Below, in pieces: positions 23,441 to 36,280 of a stretch of DNA of 64,000 bases. The stretch is from Himantopus leucocephalus. Its lineage: Eukaryota; Chordata; Aves; Charadriiformes; Recurvirostridae. The DNA lies in the NCBI GenBank assembly GCA_003993805.1, contig RSEF01000001.1, positions 208,330,596-208,394,595 of the forward strand. The letters run 5' to 3'. The notes below the pieces were generated by a model. It did not search any database, was not told where the DNA came from, and was given only the letters and a program-made list of their open reading frames with translations. How positions within the stretch are numbered: the first letter of the stretch is position 1; each line of letters opens with the position of its first letter. The position numbers and the translations under genes were made by a program.

Positions 23441-24213
23441 TGTCGTGGTTTAACCCCAGCTGGCAGCTAGGACCATGCAGCCTCTCACTTACTCCCTGCC
23501 CCCACCCTGCCATGGGATGGGGGAGAGAATCAGAATAGTAAAAGTGAGAAAACTCGTGCATTGAGATAAAGACAGTTTAATAAGCAAAGCAAAAGCCACC
23601 CACACAAGCAAAGCAAAACAAGGAATTCATTCACTGCTTCCCATCAGCAGGCAGGTGTTCAGNGGTTGCTTGGGAAGACAAGTGCCATAACTCCGAATGT
23701 CCCCCCTTCCTCCTTATTCTCCCAGATTTATAGACTGAACATGACGTCCCATGGTATGGAATATCCCTTTGGTCAGTTGAGGTCAGCTGTCCCAGCTGTG
23801 TCTCCTCCCAACTTTTTGTGCGCTTCCAGTCTACTCACTGGTGGGGCTGTGTGAGGAGCAGAAAAGGCCTTGACTGCTGAGCAACNAGTTGCTTGGGAAG
23901 ACAAGCGCCATAACTCCAAATGTCCCCCCTTCCTCCTTATTCACCCAGATTTATAGACTGAACATGACGTCCCATGGTATGGAATATCCCTTTGGTCAGT
24001 TGAGGTCAGCTGTCCCAGCTGTGTCTCCTCCCAACTTTTTGTGCGCTTCCAGTCTACTCACTGGTGGGGCTGTGTGAGGAGCAGAAAAGGCCTTGACTGC
24101 TGAGCAACAACCAAAACCACCAGTGCACTATCAACAAATCCAAAAACAAATCCAAAACATAGCCCCACACCAGCTCCTAGCAAGCTAACTCCATCCCAGC
24201 TGAAACCATGACA
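23441..24213 (-). mobile_element. Solo LTR of an avian endogenous retrovirus (ERVL-like)
   Basis: The plus strand starts TGTCGTGGTTTAACCCC and ends GCTGAAACCATGACA, giving TG...CA ends with an 11-bp imperfect inverted repeat. The same 5-bp target duplication CATCT lies immediately outside at 23436-23440 and 24214-24218. No retroviral gene lies between, so this is a solo LTR left by recombination. In the minus sense it has a TATAAAT box (complement of 23721-23732, repeated at 23944-23955) and an ATTAAA polyadenylation signal (23581-23576). This orientation matches the avian LTR family with TGTCATGGTTTCAGCTGGGA at its 5' end (recalled). A 5-bp duplication is typical of class III ERVL. The length is inflated by an internal duplication (next entry). 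Confidence 0.88.
23664..24108. repeat. 222-bp duplication inside the LTR, bounded by single Ns
   Basis: Two equal copies of 222 bp, 23664-23885 and 23887-24108, with an N before the first (23663) and another between them (23886). They begin GTTGCTTGGGAAGACAAG one base in and end GACTGCTGAGCAAC. I count only four differences (for example AGTGCC/AGCGCC, CCGAATG/CCAAATG, TTCTCCC/TTCACCC). The family as I know it carries this promoter-bearing segment once, so this is probably an assembly artefact or allelic copies in series. Confidence 0.85.
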
Positions 24214-24218
24214 CATCT

Positions 24219-25167
24219 ACATGAAATCACCTCTTATTCTTTTTTAACTTTTTGCTTCCAGTTTTGCTTTCTCCTCTTTGCAGAAGACCAAGAAACTTCT
24301 CCTTCAGGCTCTTTCTCTAGGATTAACTTCACTGGATTTCCTGGAGCTGCCCTCACTGGCTCTAAGTGGGAAGGAGAGATTACACCTTTCCTTTTGGCAC
24401 CTGAGGTTAAATGCCACAATTTGTTCTTTGTTGTTGAAAATGACATTTGCACTAAAGAAAGATCCTCTTGCATAGATAATTCCTCTTGTAGTCAGAGTTC
24501 CATGAAGAATCAGCAGCAGGAGCAAGTGAGCCCCTAAGTAAATATGGTCATTGCTTTGTGCCCTTTATAATAAAAGGGAAACAAACTCATCAGTAGGATT
24601 GTCTAGGGAAGGCACTTCACTTTTGATAGTCACATCTTAAATCTATGATTAACATTTTTAAATAAAACCAGGAAACAATGCCATGACTGCCTCTCAAAGC
24701 GTTACAAGGATATTAGTAAGTAGCTAATGTTCTGTTTTGACTCCTTCGTTAGACCTTTTGGAGTTGTACTTTCAGCAGCTGCACACAGGGGGGGATAACA
24801 GTCCCCAATCCCTTTCACATCATATGGGTAGTACCTACACTTACACACCAAGCTACATCATGTGGCAACCTACTGTCCAGGTTCCTTGCTCTTTTCTGTA
24901 GAAATCAGGATGCAAGAGAGTGCCTGATGCGCAGCCTGCCTCTCTCATTGCAAGGGAATGTCGACAAGGTAACTTGGGCACACTCTAGCTCCCCTGGTTT
25001 AGATATAGCTGTAGATTCCATGGCTGCTTTTGGCTAAGATTGTGGAATACTTAGAAGCTGCATTGGGAGAAAGGGAACAGCATTCAGATGCCAAAAATTG
25101 TGGGTGACTGTTGAGACAGAGTGGAACAATTTGCAGAGGCAAGAGAGGAACGCTTAGCTCAAGAACG
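24219..25167. other. Intronic stretch, nothing recognised
   Basis: Contains overlapping open frames on both strands at 24208-24537, none resembling a known protein. No repeat ends seen. Confidence 0.45.
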
Positions 25168-25613
25168 ACGGGACAATTCTGAGTCCTCCAATGCAGGAAA
25201 GACATTGGAAAACTTGAGACAGTTCAGTGGAGGTCACCAAGATGCTCAGGGGGCTGGACCACATGCCTTATGGGGAGAGGCTTAAGGAACTGGACTTGTT
25301 CACTCTGGAGAAGAGACAGCTTTGCTGGGAGAGACTGACTAGCAGCTTGCCATTGCCTACAAGAACGTTATCAAGTTCCATCACAAGAGGACAGGGGACA
25401 CCGGATGTTATAACTGTATATCGGGAAAAATATATTCACCATGAAGAGAGTCATAAGACAGCGGCACAGGTTTCCCAAAGAGGTTGTGCAGTCGCCATGT
25501 TTGGAGGTTTTGAAAACTTGACTGGATAAAACCCTGAGCCATCAGTTCTGACCTCAGAGCTGACCCCACTGGACCTCCCAGGGTCCCCTCCAACCTGAAT
25601 TGTACTGTACTTC
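25168..25613 (+). mobile_element. CR1 LINE fragment, plus strand
   Basis: Starts in the CR1 block CAATTCTGAGTCCTCCAATG, continues CAGTGGAGGTCACCAAGATG, GGGGCTGGACCACATGCC, GGGGAGAGGCTTAAGGAACT and GGTTTCCCAAAGAGGTTGTG, and finishes with CCAGGGTCCCCTCCAACCTG. The characteristic repeated-octamer tail is decayed to AATTGTACTGTACTT. The ORF2 part is replaced by diverged, deleted sequence, so this is an old non-coding copy. It lies 240 bp upstream of another, older LINE. Confidence 0.85.
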
Positions 25614-25849
25614 TACCACTGAAGAGAAGAATGGCAGATTAGGTACATGTTCATTGTTCCAAGCAAAGTGTATAAATTACAGTAAGAAAATAATGTCACG
25701 CTGCTCTTTATACTTTGTCTTCCATATAGAAATGACCTGCAAGTCCTTCAGTTTTACTGCTGCCTCATCAACAAGTTCAGGGGTAAGTCAATGGAAAATG
25801 AAGCAGTTCACAGAATAAGTGGATGAATGAAATGTAAAACCATAATAGC

Positions 25850-26570
25850 ACAGGCCAAAAACAATTTAGAGAAACCTCACTTAAGGCATAAAAACAAAAA
25901 TAAATGTTCTGAACACATCAGAAGCAGGATGGCGGCCAAGAAGAGTATTGGGTTATTAAATGACTGAAGTGTAGAAGAGTACTTAGGGCAGATAAGACTA
26001 CAACACAAACCTCAATTCTTTACATTAGTATTCATTTCAGAAAAGCTGAGGGAGGTTCCCACACTGATTTTTCTCTCTCTTTTTTCTTTTTTTTTTTAAA
26101 TAAAGGATGAGCCTTAGGTGTCATCTTAAATTGACCTGTCAAAATAAGAAGTTTTAAAAGAAACTGAGAAAATGACTAGTAGGTAACAAGTTGTCAGGGC
26201 CAAATGGTCCTCATCCAAGAGTCCTAAAAGAACTCAAGAAACTCAAGCATAATGCTGCCTCGCTACTCAATATGATGTCTAACCCATCATTTAAGTTGTC
26301 TGTGGTTCTAGGGAAATGAAAGGTTTGCTTTTTTTAACAGTCCTCCATAAAGCCTTTTTCCTATGTTTGCAGAACTTACTGAAATTATAAACCAATAAAA
26401 TCTGATACTGGACTATTTTAAAATCAAGAAAGGTCAGCGTGGACTTTTAAGTCATGTTTTAGAGGAACTATTTGCTAACTTTTAAAAAAGCTTTAAACTT
26501 ACTGATGGAGTCAGGAAAATAATTTGATACAGTGTACAGGGATTTGCGCAATGTGGGAGAAGTTGGGAAA
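25850..26570 (+). mobile_element. Ancient CR1/L3-like LINE, reverse-transcriptase region
   Basis: Recognisable as nucleotide remnants of the RT-coding part of an ancient CR1/L3 element. The blocks appear in order. CAGGGCCAAATGGTCCTCAT and CCAAGAGTCCTAAAAGAACT correspond to the 'gccagatggt...acccaagagttctgaagg' stretch. Next come AACCCATCATTTAAGTTGTC, TCAGCGTGGACTTTTAAGTC and ATACAGTGTACAGGGATTTG ('atagtgtacttagattttcag'). Many frameshifts and stops are present and no frame survives. It is more decayed than the CR1 3' ends elsewhere, so it probably predates the bird radiation (inference). Confidence 0.55.
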
Positions 26571-29500
26571 AAGGAGCTAAGCTGTAGAACAAAAAGCTGG
26601 AGAGACAGAGATGGAGGGAGAGCGTGAACAGTGTCGTGCCATTTTACAACAGCTGAGGATCGCAATTTCCTTCTTGATCTTTACCAGAGCAGGAATCCCA
26701 GGCCAGGATATTTGCTGCCACTCTTCAGTACAACTGCATACTTCAAGGAGAAGTCTGCATTGATTTTACTGCTTTTGCTGCATTCAGGCATGCTGTCCCC
26801 AAGGGCAGGTTCTCTCTTAACCCATGTACCCTCTGTGCCTCTCTCTCAGATGCTGAATAATTGATCATCCTGAAAGGTGGCAAAGAGGTAATAGACCAAT
26901 TTTTACTTTGCAGATACTGCTGCTTTGTCAAATAATTGGTGCAAAGACATATTAACAGTCAGAAGGGAGATCCATGTCTTCCTCCCTTCCTTCCTTCCTT
27001 CCTTCTTTCCTTCCTTTCCTTCCTTCCATTAATTCATCTGATATCCGGCTGGTCATTAAGCTAAGTTAAAATGGGGAAAAGCTTAACTGAAATAAGTGTT
27101 AGGAGAGAATAAAGAATCTTTTATCTTGGCAGTTATGATCCAGTTCATATAAAAGATTAGACTGTATCGCACCTGCTTCTAGGGATTGCCTGGAGCAGCA
27201 ACAACATAATCATAGGAATTAATATGAATAAAAGTACCCTGACCGCACTTCCTGATGGACTCCTGAAGTAAAAAGGAACAGACCTGAAGGATCCAAGCTG
27301 ATCGCTTCCTAGCACAAAGCTGCTTCAAGGAGTGAGCTGATGAGATGTGAAATTTGCATGGCCACAGGCAAGTCAAAATTACCCTGTCGTGTATCTGTGA
27401 TGCCAACGTAATTAATCCCCATAAAGCTCATTTTTAAATAGCTTAAACTAGATGTTTGAAATATATTTTACTCTACTATTCTTTGAATTCATTCTCTTTC
27501 ACTGGATGGAAATGAAAAGGTCCCAACTGGTGAAACTGGAAACCAGTCCAAAACTAAAGTACGAGAAAGCTGATGCAGACTTCAAAAAAGCAAGTGAAAC
27601 ATGGCAATTAACAAACCAATACAAAGTTGATGGTAAAACAGAATAAAATCAAATAAAAAGAAAGCTAAAAATGAAATGGAAAACAAAAATAAAAATAATT
27701 AAAGAATCCCAAATAATGAATATGCCATGGTTGTTGAGGAATGGTAGAGAGTGCTTCACTGCTTGAATCTGATACAATTGCAGTCTGAAGACCCAATCAT
27801 CCACTGGCATCGCCAGCCCATCATCATCATCAGTCAGCCCTGAAGAGTAGAATTTAATGTACAGTATAAAAATACCAACTTGATGAAGAATTGTATGCCT
27901 TCCAATACAGAAAATATTTTTTGCAGTGGAATAATGCAAAGATGCTTCAAATTTAGGAAGCACCTGATCAGGTCTTGAATGGAAGGTGAAGATTGCTGGT
28001 TTAGATCAGGACTATAGACCACCTGATTGATTGCGCTGCCACTGTTGGCCAGTATCAAATATTAAAAAAAAAAAAAAGGTAGTGTACCCAGCAATAAGCA
28101 AAAGCAGTGCAGTAAAGCTGTTTAAGATTCCCCTCTTTCCTACCAACTAAAGGTTGTCTTAGTTTTTCCAAAGGGCAGATTTCATTCCCTTTTCAGGGAA
28201 CCCTGTGTAACTAGTATGCCCTGCATGTTCCTGTAATGCATATATGTATGTACAAACCTTCTTTGAGTCGTCTGAAATTTTAAGCCCAAGAGATAATTGT
28301 GAGAAACGGGATTTTTCTTTCTAGGTTCTTTACTTTATCCACACTTACGATATCCCCTCTTAAATATTTCCTCCTGAATGAAACAATCACAGTCTTTCAG
28401 TGTCTCTTGGTAGAAAAAAGGTTATTTTCCATTAAATCATCGACTCATTTTGCTAAGTTTTTCTGAATTCTGAACAATCTTTTTTTCTTTTTTTTTAATG
28501 ATCAGTTGATCATAATACCTCACATACCACCATGGCATCTTTTTATTTCATGTGATGTCCGCATACTCAAGTAAATTGCTTCCTCACAAGATTCACATCC
28601 TGTTGAACAGCACCATCCCAATGCTTCTTCACTGACAAGGTAAGCCAAATATCATAACATTAGAGGTTGCCCATCACCTTTCAATAGATAAATGGCGTTA
28701 GACAAGTTCCATTAAGCCAAGACTTTCTTATTTCTGCGGTTTTACTTTAAAGCAGCATTGGCTTTAAATTTATCTTTAAAATACCTTTTCATTTTAAAGC
28801 TATTTTTAAATAGATTGCATTTCATTCCTACCCACAGATGGAACTGCTTCAAAGGTAGGTGTTTTGCAGAACAATTCTTATTTTCTTTGCAAAAATACTC
28901 AGTATAAAAGAAACTTTAAATTCTTAATTATTTTGCAATAGCACCACACAGTCCTCTCTGGACCTCTCAAGAAAATTGGCTTTCCTTCAGATCCAGAGGC
29001 CTGGGCTTTGCTCTTTACAGAGGCTGCCCAGTTTCTGGTGGTGTAGCAGGGTCCCTGCCCTCTTGTTTCTCTGCCCTGTTCTCCAGAAGGTCCCTTCAAC
29101 TACAAAAGTCTGATTGTTTCCAAGGCGGAAGGTCCCCTCTGCTCCCCAGGGGTTCCAGCTGCCCAGAGCAGGCAGACACCTCTTCCCACTGCTGCCAGGC
29201 TCCAATCTTTTAACAGAAATGGGTTAACAGAGAATAAGGACAGGTAGGAGATACACTTTCTGTTAGAACTGTAAAAATATTTTATCTGTTTTCTTAGCAT
29301 ATGGTACATTATCTTTTTTTTTTTTTTTTTTAATATTATGGAAAGCATTTCCAAAACATAGGACTTTGTGGTGGTTTTCTTGGAAGGGCAAGAATGGAGA
29401 GATACATCTGTTGAAGAACCATTTTTGCTCTCAGCTCAAAGCATCTGCTGCTGGTTGTTGCTGGAGACAGGGGAGGACCAGGAGGTGGATCTTCAGCCTG

Positions 29501-30340
29501 ACACATTATGGGGGTTGTTTAATCCATGTGAGATTTTACAGCAGAACTCATATCACAGAAATTATTTGTTAGCTATATTCTATTATGATCACCTTGAAGA
29601 CCTGTCTAGGGGAGCATCATTCACATAAATCATCAGAAGGGGTGGATCTAGAAAAGTGCCTTGGAAAACTTGGAAAATTTACGTGGACACTGCCTGCAAC
29701 TGTAAATCAGTGTTTCTCTATTGTCTTCAGGGAAACTGTGCTGGTTCACACCAGCTGACAAAATGCTTCACTGAATTAATTTGACCTTAAACAGCTCTGT
29801 GCAGGGGCTGTGGCTGTGGTGAACAACAGAACTTATTGGTTGGGGTTTTTTTTCACGAGGCTGATTAAGAAATTTATGCTGATTTTTTTTTTTCCATTGG
29901 AAAAAGATGATTCATTAGGACCAAAATGCTCCTGGAAAGAGAAGTACATTGAAACTGGCCCTAAATAAAAGATTAAAAAAGGTTTTTAACACTTTAAAGT
30001 GTCCCTCTAAGATAGCTGCAATACATAAGATTTTATTCCTCAGTTCAAAGAAATTTTCTATTTTGAAATCTAAACATATTTCTTCACATATAAAAGGATA
30101 CCAAAATAAATTTAATGAAACATCTAGCATAAGCCTAATTCAGTTTCTTTTTTCTCCGATCACAAAATAAAGTTTCTTCAAGCAGTTAACACTACAATTA
30201 TATATCAAGAGAATTAATTTGCTTTGTATACAAAGATTTGATTTAACCCAAGATACATGACTAAACTTTGTGGACTTTAGGGACCCATTTCTGTTATGAG
30301 ATAATTTGGTTTGCAGAGTCTGGACACTTTGAATGTACAT
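26571..30340. other. Intronic stretch, only simple repeats recognised
   Basis: Apart from the (TTCC)n run, poly-A/T tracts (28062-28078, 29311-29331) and AT-rich DNA, I recognise nothing. A 104-codon minus-strand open frame at 27649-27963, overlapped by one to 28058, has a run of four Asp codons but no known relative. Confidence 0.45.
26978..27028. repeat. (TTCC)n microsatellite
   Basis: Imperfect tetranucleotide array CCTTCCTTCCTTCC..., interrupted by TTCTTT and TTTCC variants. About 50 bp, likely polymorphic in length. Confidence 0.9.
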
Positions 30341-30422
30341 ATCATAGCTCTGGCAGGGGGGTTGGACTAGATGATCTCCAGAGGTCCCTTCCAACCCTGA
30401 CCATTCTGTGATTCTGTGATTG
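30341..30422 (+). mobile_element. CR1 3' tail, very short copy
   Basis: Only the last 80 or so bases of CR1: GGGGGTTGGACTAGATGATC, TCCAGAGGTCCCTTCCAACC, then CCATTCTGTGATTCTGTGAT. The tail is nearly perfect, so this is a severely 5'-truncated but comparatively young insertion. Confidence 0.92.
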
Positions 30423-33400
30423 CCTTCAAAATGTGACTGCAACATTAGATCACTTCTGGATAAATTGTCTACCTGCTTATGATTCCAAAGCATACGGTGC
30501 TTGAAACTCTTTGCCCAGACTATACTAGCGTGAGTAGTACAGTACAGCGAAACAAGCTTAGGATAGGCAATAGGTTGTATTCACTGTATTTGTTAGGGCA
30601 TGTGCTCTGGTTTTTATACTATTTCATTCCTACAGATTACTACAGTAGTTATGGGTGCTGGAAGAGAAATACAAAAAATATATATTTTCAGACAAACAAG
30701 AGGCTATTAAAAATTTCAAATTCAGTTAGTAAAATGGCTGTGTCCCACAGTACAATGTACAGAAAACAATCCTGAAACCATGGACACTAACATTTCCCTT
30801 CAGAATTCAGAATACGGGATATGGTATTTTGATAAGTGTGAACGGGGCTTCAGAAGTGCCTCAGGCTCGCTAATCCTTTGGAGTTATGAACCTTATGAAA
30901 AATCCCGTTTTGTGCTTGTAAGGCTTTCATGAGGATTTGGTACTCAGCAAACCCCAGATCTCTCGTGTTTTTGCTGCAGTGTTGACACAGGGTTTTACTT
31001 GGGAGCAATACCAGGGTATTGTTCTCTACACAGAATTACTCTCATCTGTATCTGAGTGTTTTCCAGCCGTGTTAGTTGGTCCAAACTGGGACCAGATACG
31101 GCTTTCACTTGGCCTGGCAAATCATCCTCAGCTGTCAAGATGTGACCTAAAATCCCAGTTCAGCTGTTGGTCCTGAGTGCCTTGCCCCATTCCCCTGGCC
31201 TCCTGGGAGCGGTGGACAAGCAGCTTGCTTTGGCACCAGCTGTCATAAAACACTCCCTGTGACTGGGTTTTGCTCACCTTTATTTTGCAGCCCTATTTTC
31301 TTTCAAAGTGAAGGTATAGCAGCCCCTTCATCCGATGCTAAAATTAGTATGTAAGGTAGTTGGAATGAACCATTTCTTGAACTTATAAATACTTTCCTCC
31401 ATGAAGTCTTCAGTAAAAGGCCTTTTTTACAATCTGAAAAGAGATGCTTCTTTCTCTCCAAGTGCTTTAGATAAAGTCTAAGTGGCCAGCTATGATGTCT
31501 TGACACCTTACTTCCAGAGCAATAATTTTTATAAAATGCGTCACATCCATGATGATCAATGTCATCTAGTAATTCCACCAAGACACTTTTGAGGGGACTG
31601 CTGCTCCAAGAAAGTGAGTGTTTATGAAAACCAGCCTCTTAAAAGTGTGTTGAGCAAAGTAACCAAAGTACTGGCAACGGTAGAAAATGTAGTCTTCTAA
31701 TGTCTTTTTCTTTTTTCAAAAGATAATTAGAGTATAAAATCATAGAATTTGGAGAGACACTTTAAGTAGACAAATACCCAAAATATTTAAAACTCCTTAA
31801 AAAGGGATGAAGTTTCAAGTAGGTATATCTTAAAATGAGTAAGGTAGGAAAGGATGATCACTGGCTAAGAAAGCTGTTACCAGAGTTCACGACCCCCCAG
31901 GTGTGGGAGGGTGCACCCTGAAATACACTTGGCCACTTTGAAATACAACTTAAAAATCACTGAAGACTGGTGTACTGGAAATGTTAGGTTATGTTCAAAA
32001 GCAGCAAACTGGAGCCTTTGTTAGCTTGAAGTGTGCAGGATTTTTCCTCTTTTTCCCTTTTTTCACAGTCTTTTCTGTACCGTTTAATGGTTCACACACC
32101 TTTCAGTAGGGACAGGGTGACTGTTAAAAGCAAACGGATCATGCATATCAAGCTTTGGTAGTAGGAGACATAGACCTTTTAATTTCTTTTTAAACCCAAC
32201 GTAGATGAAATGAACCGGCTTTGGAATGCATTTTCTTTAATTCCTCGCATCTAACTCAAAACTTGGGAGATCCCCATTGCAATAAAAGAAAGATTTCAGC
32301 CACACTTCATTGGTTTCTCCTGGTTCTGTTGGGCACAGAGGGGCATTCTGCCTGAAATAGCTGTAAATGGCACCGTCCCTATAAAGGATAGTGGAAATCA
32401 TGTTTTCAAAACCCTTCAGTTGTAACCAATTCTTCCTAAAGACCTCTTGGGGGTTTCTGCAGAAAGAACAGCTGACGGAATGTACAGAGGCTGTAAACAC
32501 TCACATTTAAACATTGTCAATACATCAGGCGGCAGAACCACACCAGCAGCAATCCCCCAGTAGCACACTCATACCATAAATTTTGGCTGGAGTACTGCAT
32601 GGCTTAGAAACAGCGAAGGGTGAAGGCAAGGGTGGAGGCACTAAGTGTTACCATTACCCATCACAATGAAAAGGAGCGAAAAGAGGCTGAGAGGCTTCTC
32701 TGAAACATGTGCGCTGAGGAATGCAAAACAGGGCAGGTGAAACCCAATCCATGCTATTCCCACCTTGTCCCTTCCTTTTCAGGAGTCTCATACCGTGAAG
32801 ATGACTTGCCTTAACAAATTGCTCTATTGTGATGTTTTATGTTGTATTGAGTTAGATTTTATGCTCTGTTTAACTGAACTAAAATAATAGAGGATTTCTG
32901 TACACAAATAATAATTGAAAGAGATGGCATTCCTACAAAGAAAATACCCCTGGCACCAACAGACAGAGAGGTCTCAAGACAGAGCAATGAGACAATGTGT
33001 CACAATTATTGAATAATTGTAATATACAATAATTATTAAATAACACATACTGCTGGGTTAATGCTCCATAGTGATTTTATTGGAGAAAACGCATAGTAGC
33101 TAGGGAGACTGTACGTAAGAATACAGCAGATGACACCATATAGGTCTTCATCAGGCAAATGCTTTATCACAATCATAGGGACAAGTTGAGGTCAGGTATA
33201 AAGAGGTACCAGCTCATGGGTCAGAGGCAGGGCACCATCTCACCTGCACGGTTGTAAACTGGATTAACTCCTATTGTCAACACAGTTATGCTACAAAAAT
33301 GAGATCTGCTGTTGGTTCTGAGAAGTTTCTGTACAAAGTATTGAGCTTTACTCCAGCTAATACAAATCAGGAAAACACTGTAGTTAAGCCAGGCTGGTTT

Positions 33401-35204
33401 TCACCAGTCTGACACACTGACTGAATTGAATGGAAACTTGATGAAAACTAAGGACTGTAAGAACAGGTCCAATATTTAACAAAACCGTAAACCACATAAT
33501 GAAAACATAAAACCCAGCAAGGAACCTCAGAGCCATATTTGCACCTTGCAATGTTGACTATTTCTGAATTATATGTATGTCCTCCTTCCTACAGCCTCAC
33601 TTTGCTTTTAGTCCACAAACAAAGAACAGAAATTGTATAAACTGTTATGTTTGTCCGTGATTAGGATAATGGTTCCCTATCTTGGTGGCTGTCACAGCAC
33701 TGCTTTAGTGAACAGCATTATTACAAGAAGAGCAGAATGCACTGCTTCTCTTCTTTTGTAGGTTTGGGAATACATAGTTTGCTGTGTATTTGTTTGCCTT
33801 GCTCAGGATGCATCTATTCATCTTTATATGTTGTGATCTAAATTCTGGTCTTCCTAGCGATCGTTAAGTCTTCATCTGTGTCTAGATGATTCAATTACAT
33901 TCAAGTTGTCTTTTAAAAAGCAGAAGTTAACTTCTTTTTTGCAGAAATGGAGGAACTTGATACCTGGGACAAAAATATTCATGAGCACAACTCCGTATGG
34001 ATGTGCTCGGTGGAGAAATATTTTTATCTTGTTAAGGAAAATGCGTTAATGCAAATGTGAATACAAGAAGTTATAAACATTAAACGTAATTCCATCTCAA
34101 AGCTACTTACAGAGACAGAAAATATTACACAGTCTTTATAATGCTGTAAATTATGTCTGATTTGAACTTCATTTTAAACTCCATAGTGAAAGAGAAATCA
34201 GAATTTCCAGTTAAATACAAAAGCTTAAATGAGAATTCAGCACACAGGAGACAGCAGGCTGACAATATACAATCTCACTGAAGCTTGAGTGTGCATAGAC
34301 TAGCACAGTTAATCAAAAACTCCACTCATCTGCCAACTCTTTATGCATTCATCAAAGCTCAGCAGAGAGTTATCAGCACAGAAGATTCATACATCAAGGC
34401 TTCAGCTCCGGCTTCCTTGACATCCCAAGCAGATTAGTCTGTGACAGATTTCTGTAGCCCAGCGAGCATCCCAAAGTGAAGCTACAATGGAGATGACAAG
34501 CAAATCCTTGGCATCTTATGTCATGTCCACTTGTTCCATCAAAGCCAACAAGGCTCCACTAAGGTTATTGAAGTCATGCAGGTTTAGGAGCTGTGTTTCG
34601 ATTTAGACAGTGTGACAGGACAAGTCCTCAGTGGCTTGATGCAGGAGATACCTAGCAATCCTCTCAGAGACCACATGAATAAATAAATCTCATTGAGACT
34701 CCTTTCGAAACAGTGATATGTCTCCCATGCAAACAGGCCAAAGGAGGGCTGGCTCACAAATAACTGTTCAAAAACGCTCTTTCTGTCCTAGCAAGGTATC
34801 CTGAAGGGAATCACCGTGCACTACTCAGTGCCACAAGGAAGCAACAGCAGAGCAATCATCTCCCCACCTTTCTGTGCCTCGTTGCTGATGCTGGGCACAT
34901 TCTGGATGGATGCAGATCATCTGAGCTGAATTTGTAGCCAGCCATTAAGGGCCTGGGACAATCCCAAAGTCTATCTACATAGGAGGTCAGGCAGTCCTTT
35001 TCAGCATAGGACTAGGGTCTGGGGTGGAAGAAAGGACCATTACCACCTAGAAATCTCAGGACTAGGCTCTGGGCAGGAGCAAGTATGCCTGTCTTGCTCA
35101 ATATGAGAAAACCCCCAGCCCATTCATTTTACTTCCCTAGGCAAGACTCTAACATCTCCATTTGCAAAGACACCATCATGCCTCATTTCTCTGCACAATG
35201 GGAA
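30423..35204. other. Intronic stretch, nothing firmly recognised
   Basis: No transposon with clear ends and no gene. A hint of a decayed CR1 tail occurs at about 31736. A conserved-looking stretch around 33230-33300 recalls an old repeat of reptiles and birds with GTAAACTGGATTAACTCC, but I cannot name it. The 87-codon minus-strand frame at 32237-32500 is unknown. A short inverted repeat, CAATTATTGAATAATTG, lies near 33003. Confidence 0.45.
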
Positions 35205-35605
35205 CAGAGCCACCAAGTCAGGGTTGTTCAGCCTGAAGAAAGAAGTCTCCAGGGAGACCTTATGGTGACCTTTCAATATATAAAGGGACCTTATAAGAAA
35301 GATACAAAGAGACTTTTTACCAGGACCTGTAGTGGCAGAACAAGGGGCAACAGCTTTAAACTGAAAGAGGGTAGATTTCAATTGGACATAAGGAAGAAAC
35401 TTTTTATGATGAGGGTGGTGAGACACTGGAACAGGTTGTCCAGAGAAGCTGTGGATACCCCATCGCTAGAAGTGTTCAATGTCAGGCTGGACGGGGCTCC
35501 AAGCAATCTGATCTCATGAAAGATGTCCCTGCCCATGGCGGGGGGATTAGACTAGATCATCTTTGAAGGTCCCTTCCAACCAAAAACATTCTATGATTCT
35601 AAGAT
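35205..35605 (+). mobile_element. CR1 LINE 3' end, plus strand
   Basis: Begins near GTTGTTCAGCCTGAAG (CR1 ORF2) and carries an open frame for the ORF2 C-terminus: SGRTRGNSFKLKEGRFQLDI, then RVVRHWNRLSREAVDTPSLE and VFNVRLDG. The 3' UTR follows: GGGGGGATTAGACTAGATCA, GGTCCCTTCCAACC and a tail ATTCTATGATTCTA. The open frame at 35085-35519 runs into it from unique DNA and is not a gene. The tail (35588-35602) is well preserved. Confidence 0.92.
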
Positions 35606-36280
35606 CTCTCCACTGGGAATTCACAAAGGATTCCAAGATAGTAAATTTACAGAATTTTTTCTGAAAATCATTGGAGATTTTTTTTGAGTGGAGAAGAAAG
35701 ATAACATTTGTGTATGTGGTGGTGGATATATCAAAGTGCTAAAGACTCTTTCATCTCCTTCCTTTTCTGGTCTCTAACTAACCACAGCTCAAGTGTTTGG
35801 TCATACATCCTGACCTGTCTCAAACTTGCTTCAGAGTTTCTTCTGTCTCCATACCTGTACAGACCCCCTGAGTTTTTAACTCTGTCACCAAAAAAGGCAC
35901 ATAACAGCTTTCTCCAAATAGGCACAAGAGTACCACTGTGACTTCCTGAGGCTTATGGGACTTCTTTTTTGGCATCTGTAAGATGCAACTCCTTTTTACT
36001 CTAGCGATCTTTTTGGCACCACATAATTCTGTTCAACTAGTTTTCCAAACAAATAAACATTTTTCTTCAACATTTCAGGCACCATGTTGAAGAAAAGCCG
36101 TTTTAATAAGCAAGTGGTGTGCTCGTACTCTTGGCCTTATATAATCTTACCTCTCACTGCCAGATACAATAGCCAGGTCATCATAGACAGGCTTTGCTCT
36201 TCAGTTGCAACAGCAGAGCCAGCTTACATTCATTCAGACAGTGATGATTCTTCTTTGTAATGGTGTTTCAATTTTCTTGT

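Noticed and set aside
25718..25782. Interval with exon-like signals on the plus strand and an open frame ELVDEAAVKLKDLQ on the minus strand
   Set aside because: The minus-strand donor would be the poor GTCATT, and the plus-strand version has no known peptide. It lies between two LINE fragments.
31736..31790. AAAATCATAGAATTTGGAGA resembling a reversed CR1 tail
   Set aside because: Only about 20 bases agree, with nothing of the element beyond.
35085..35519. 144-codon plus-strand open frame
   Set aside because: Its second half is the CR1 ORF2 tail and the first half is unique intronic DNA. It is a chance fusion, not a gene.
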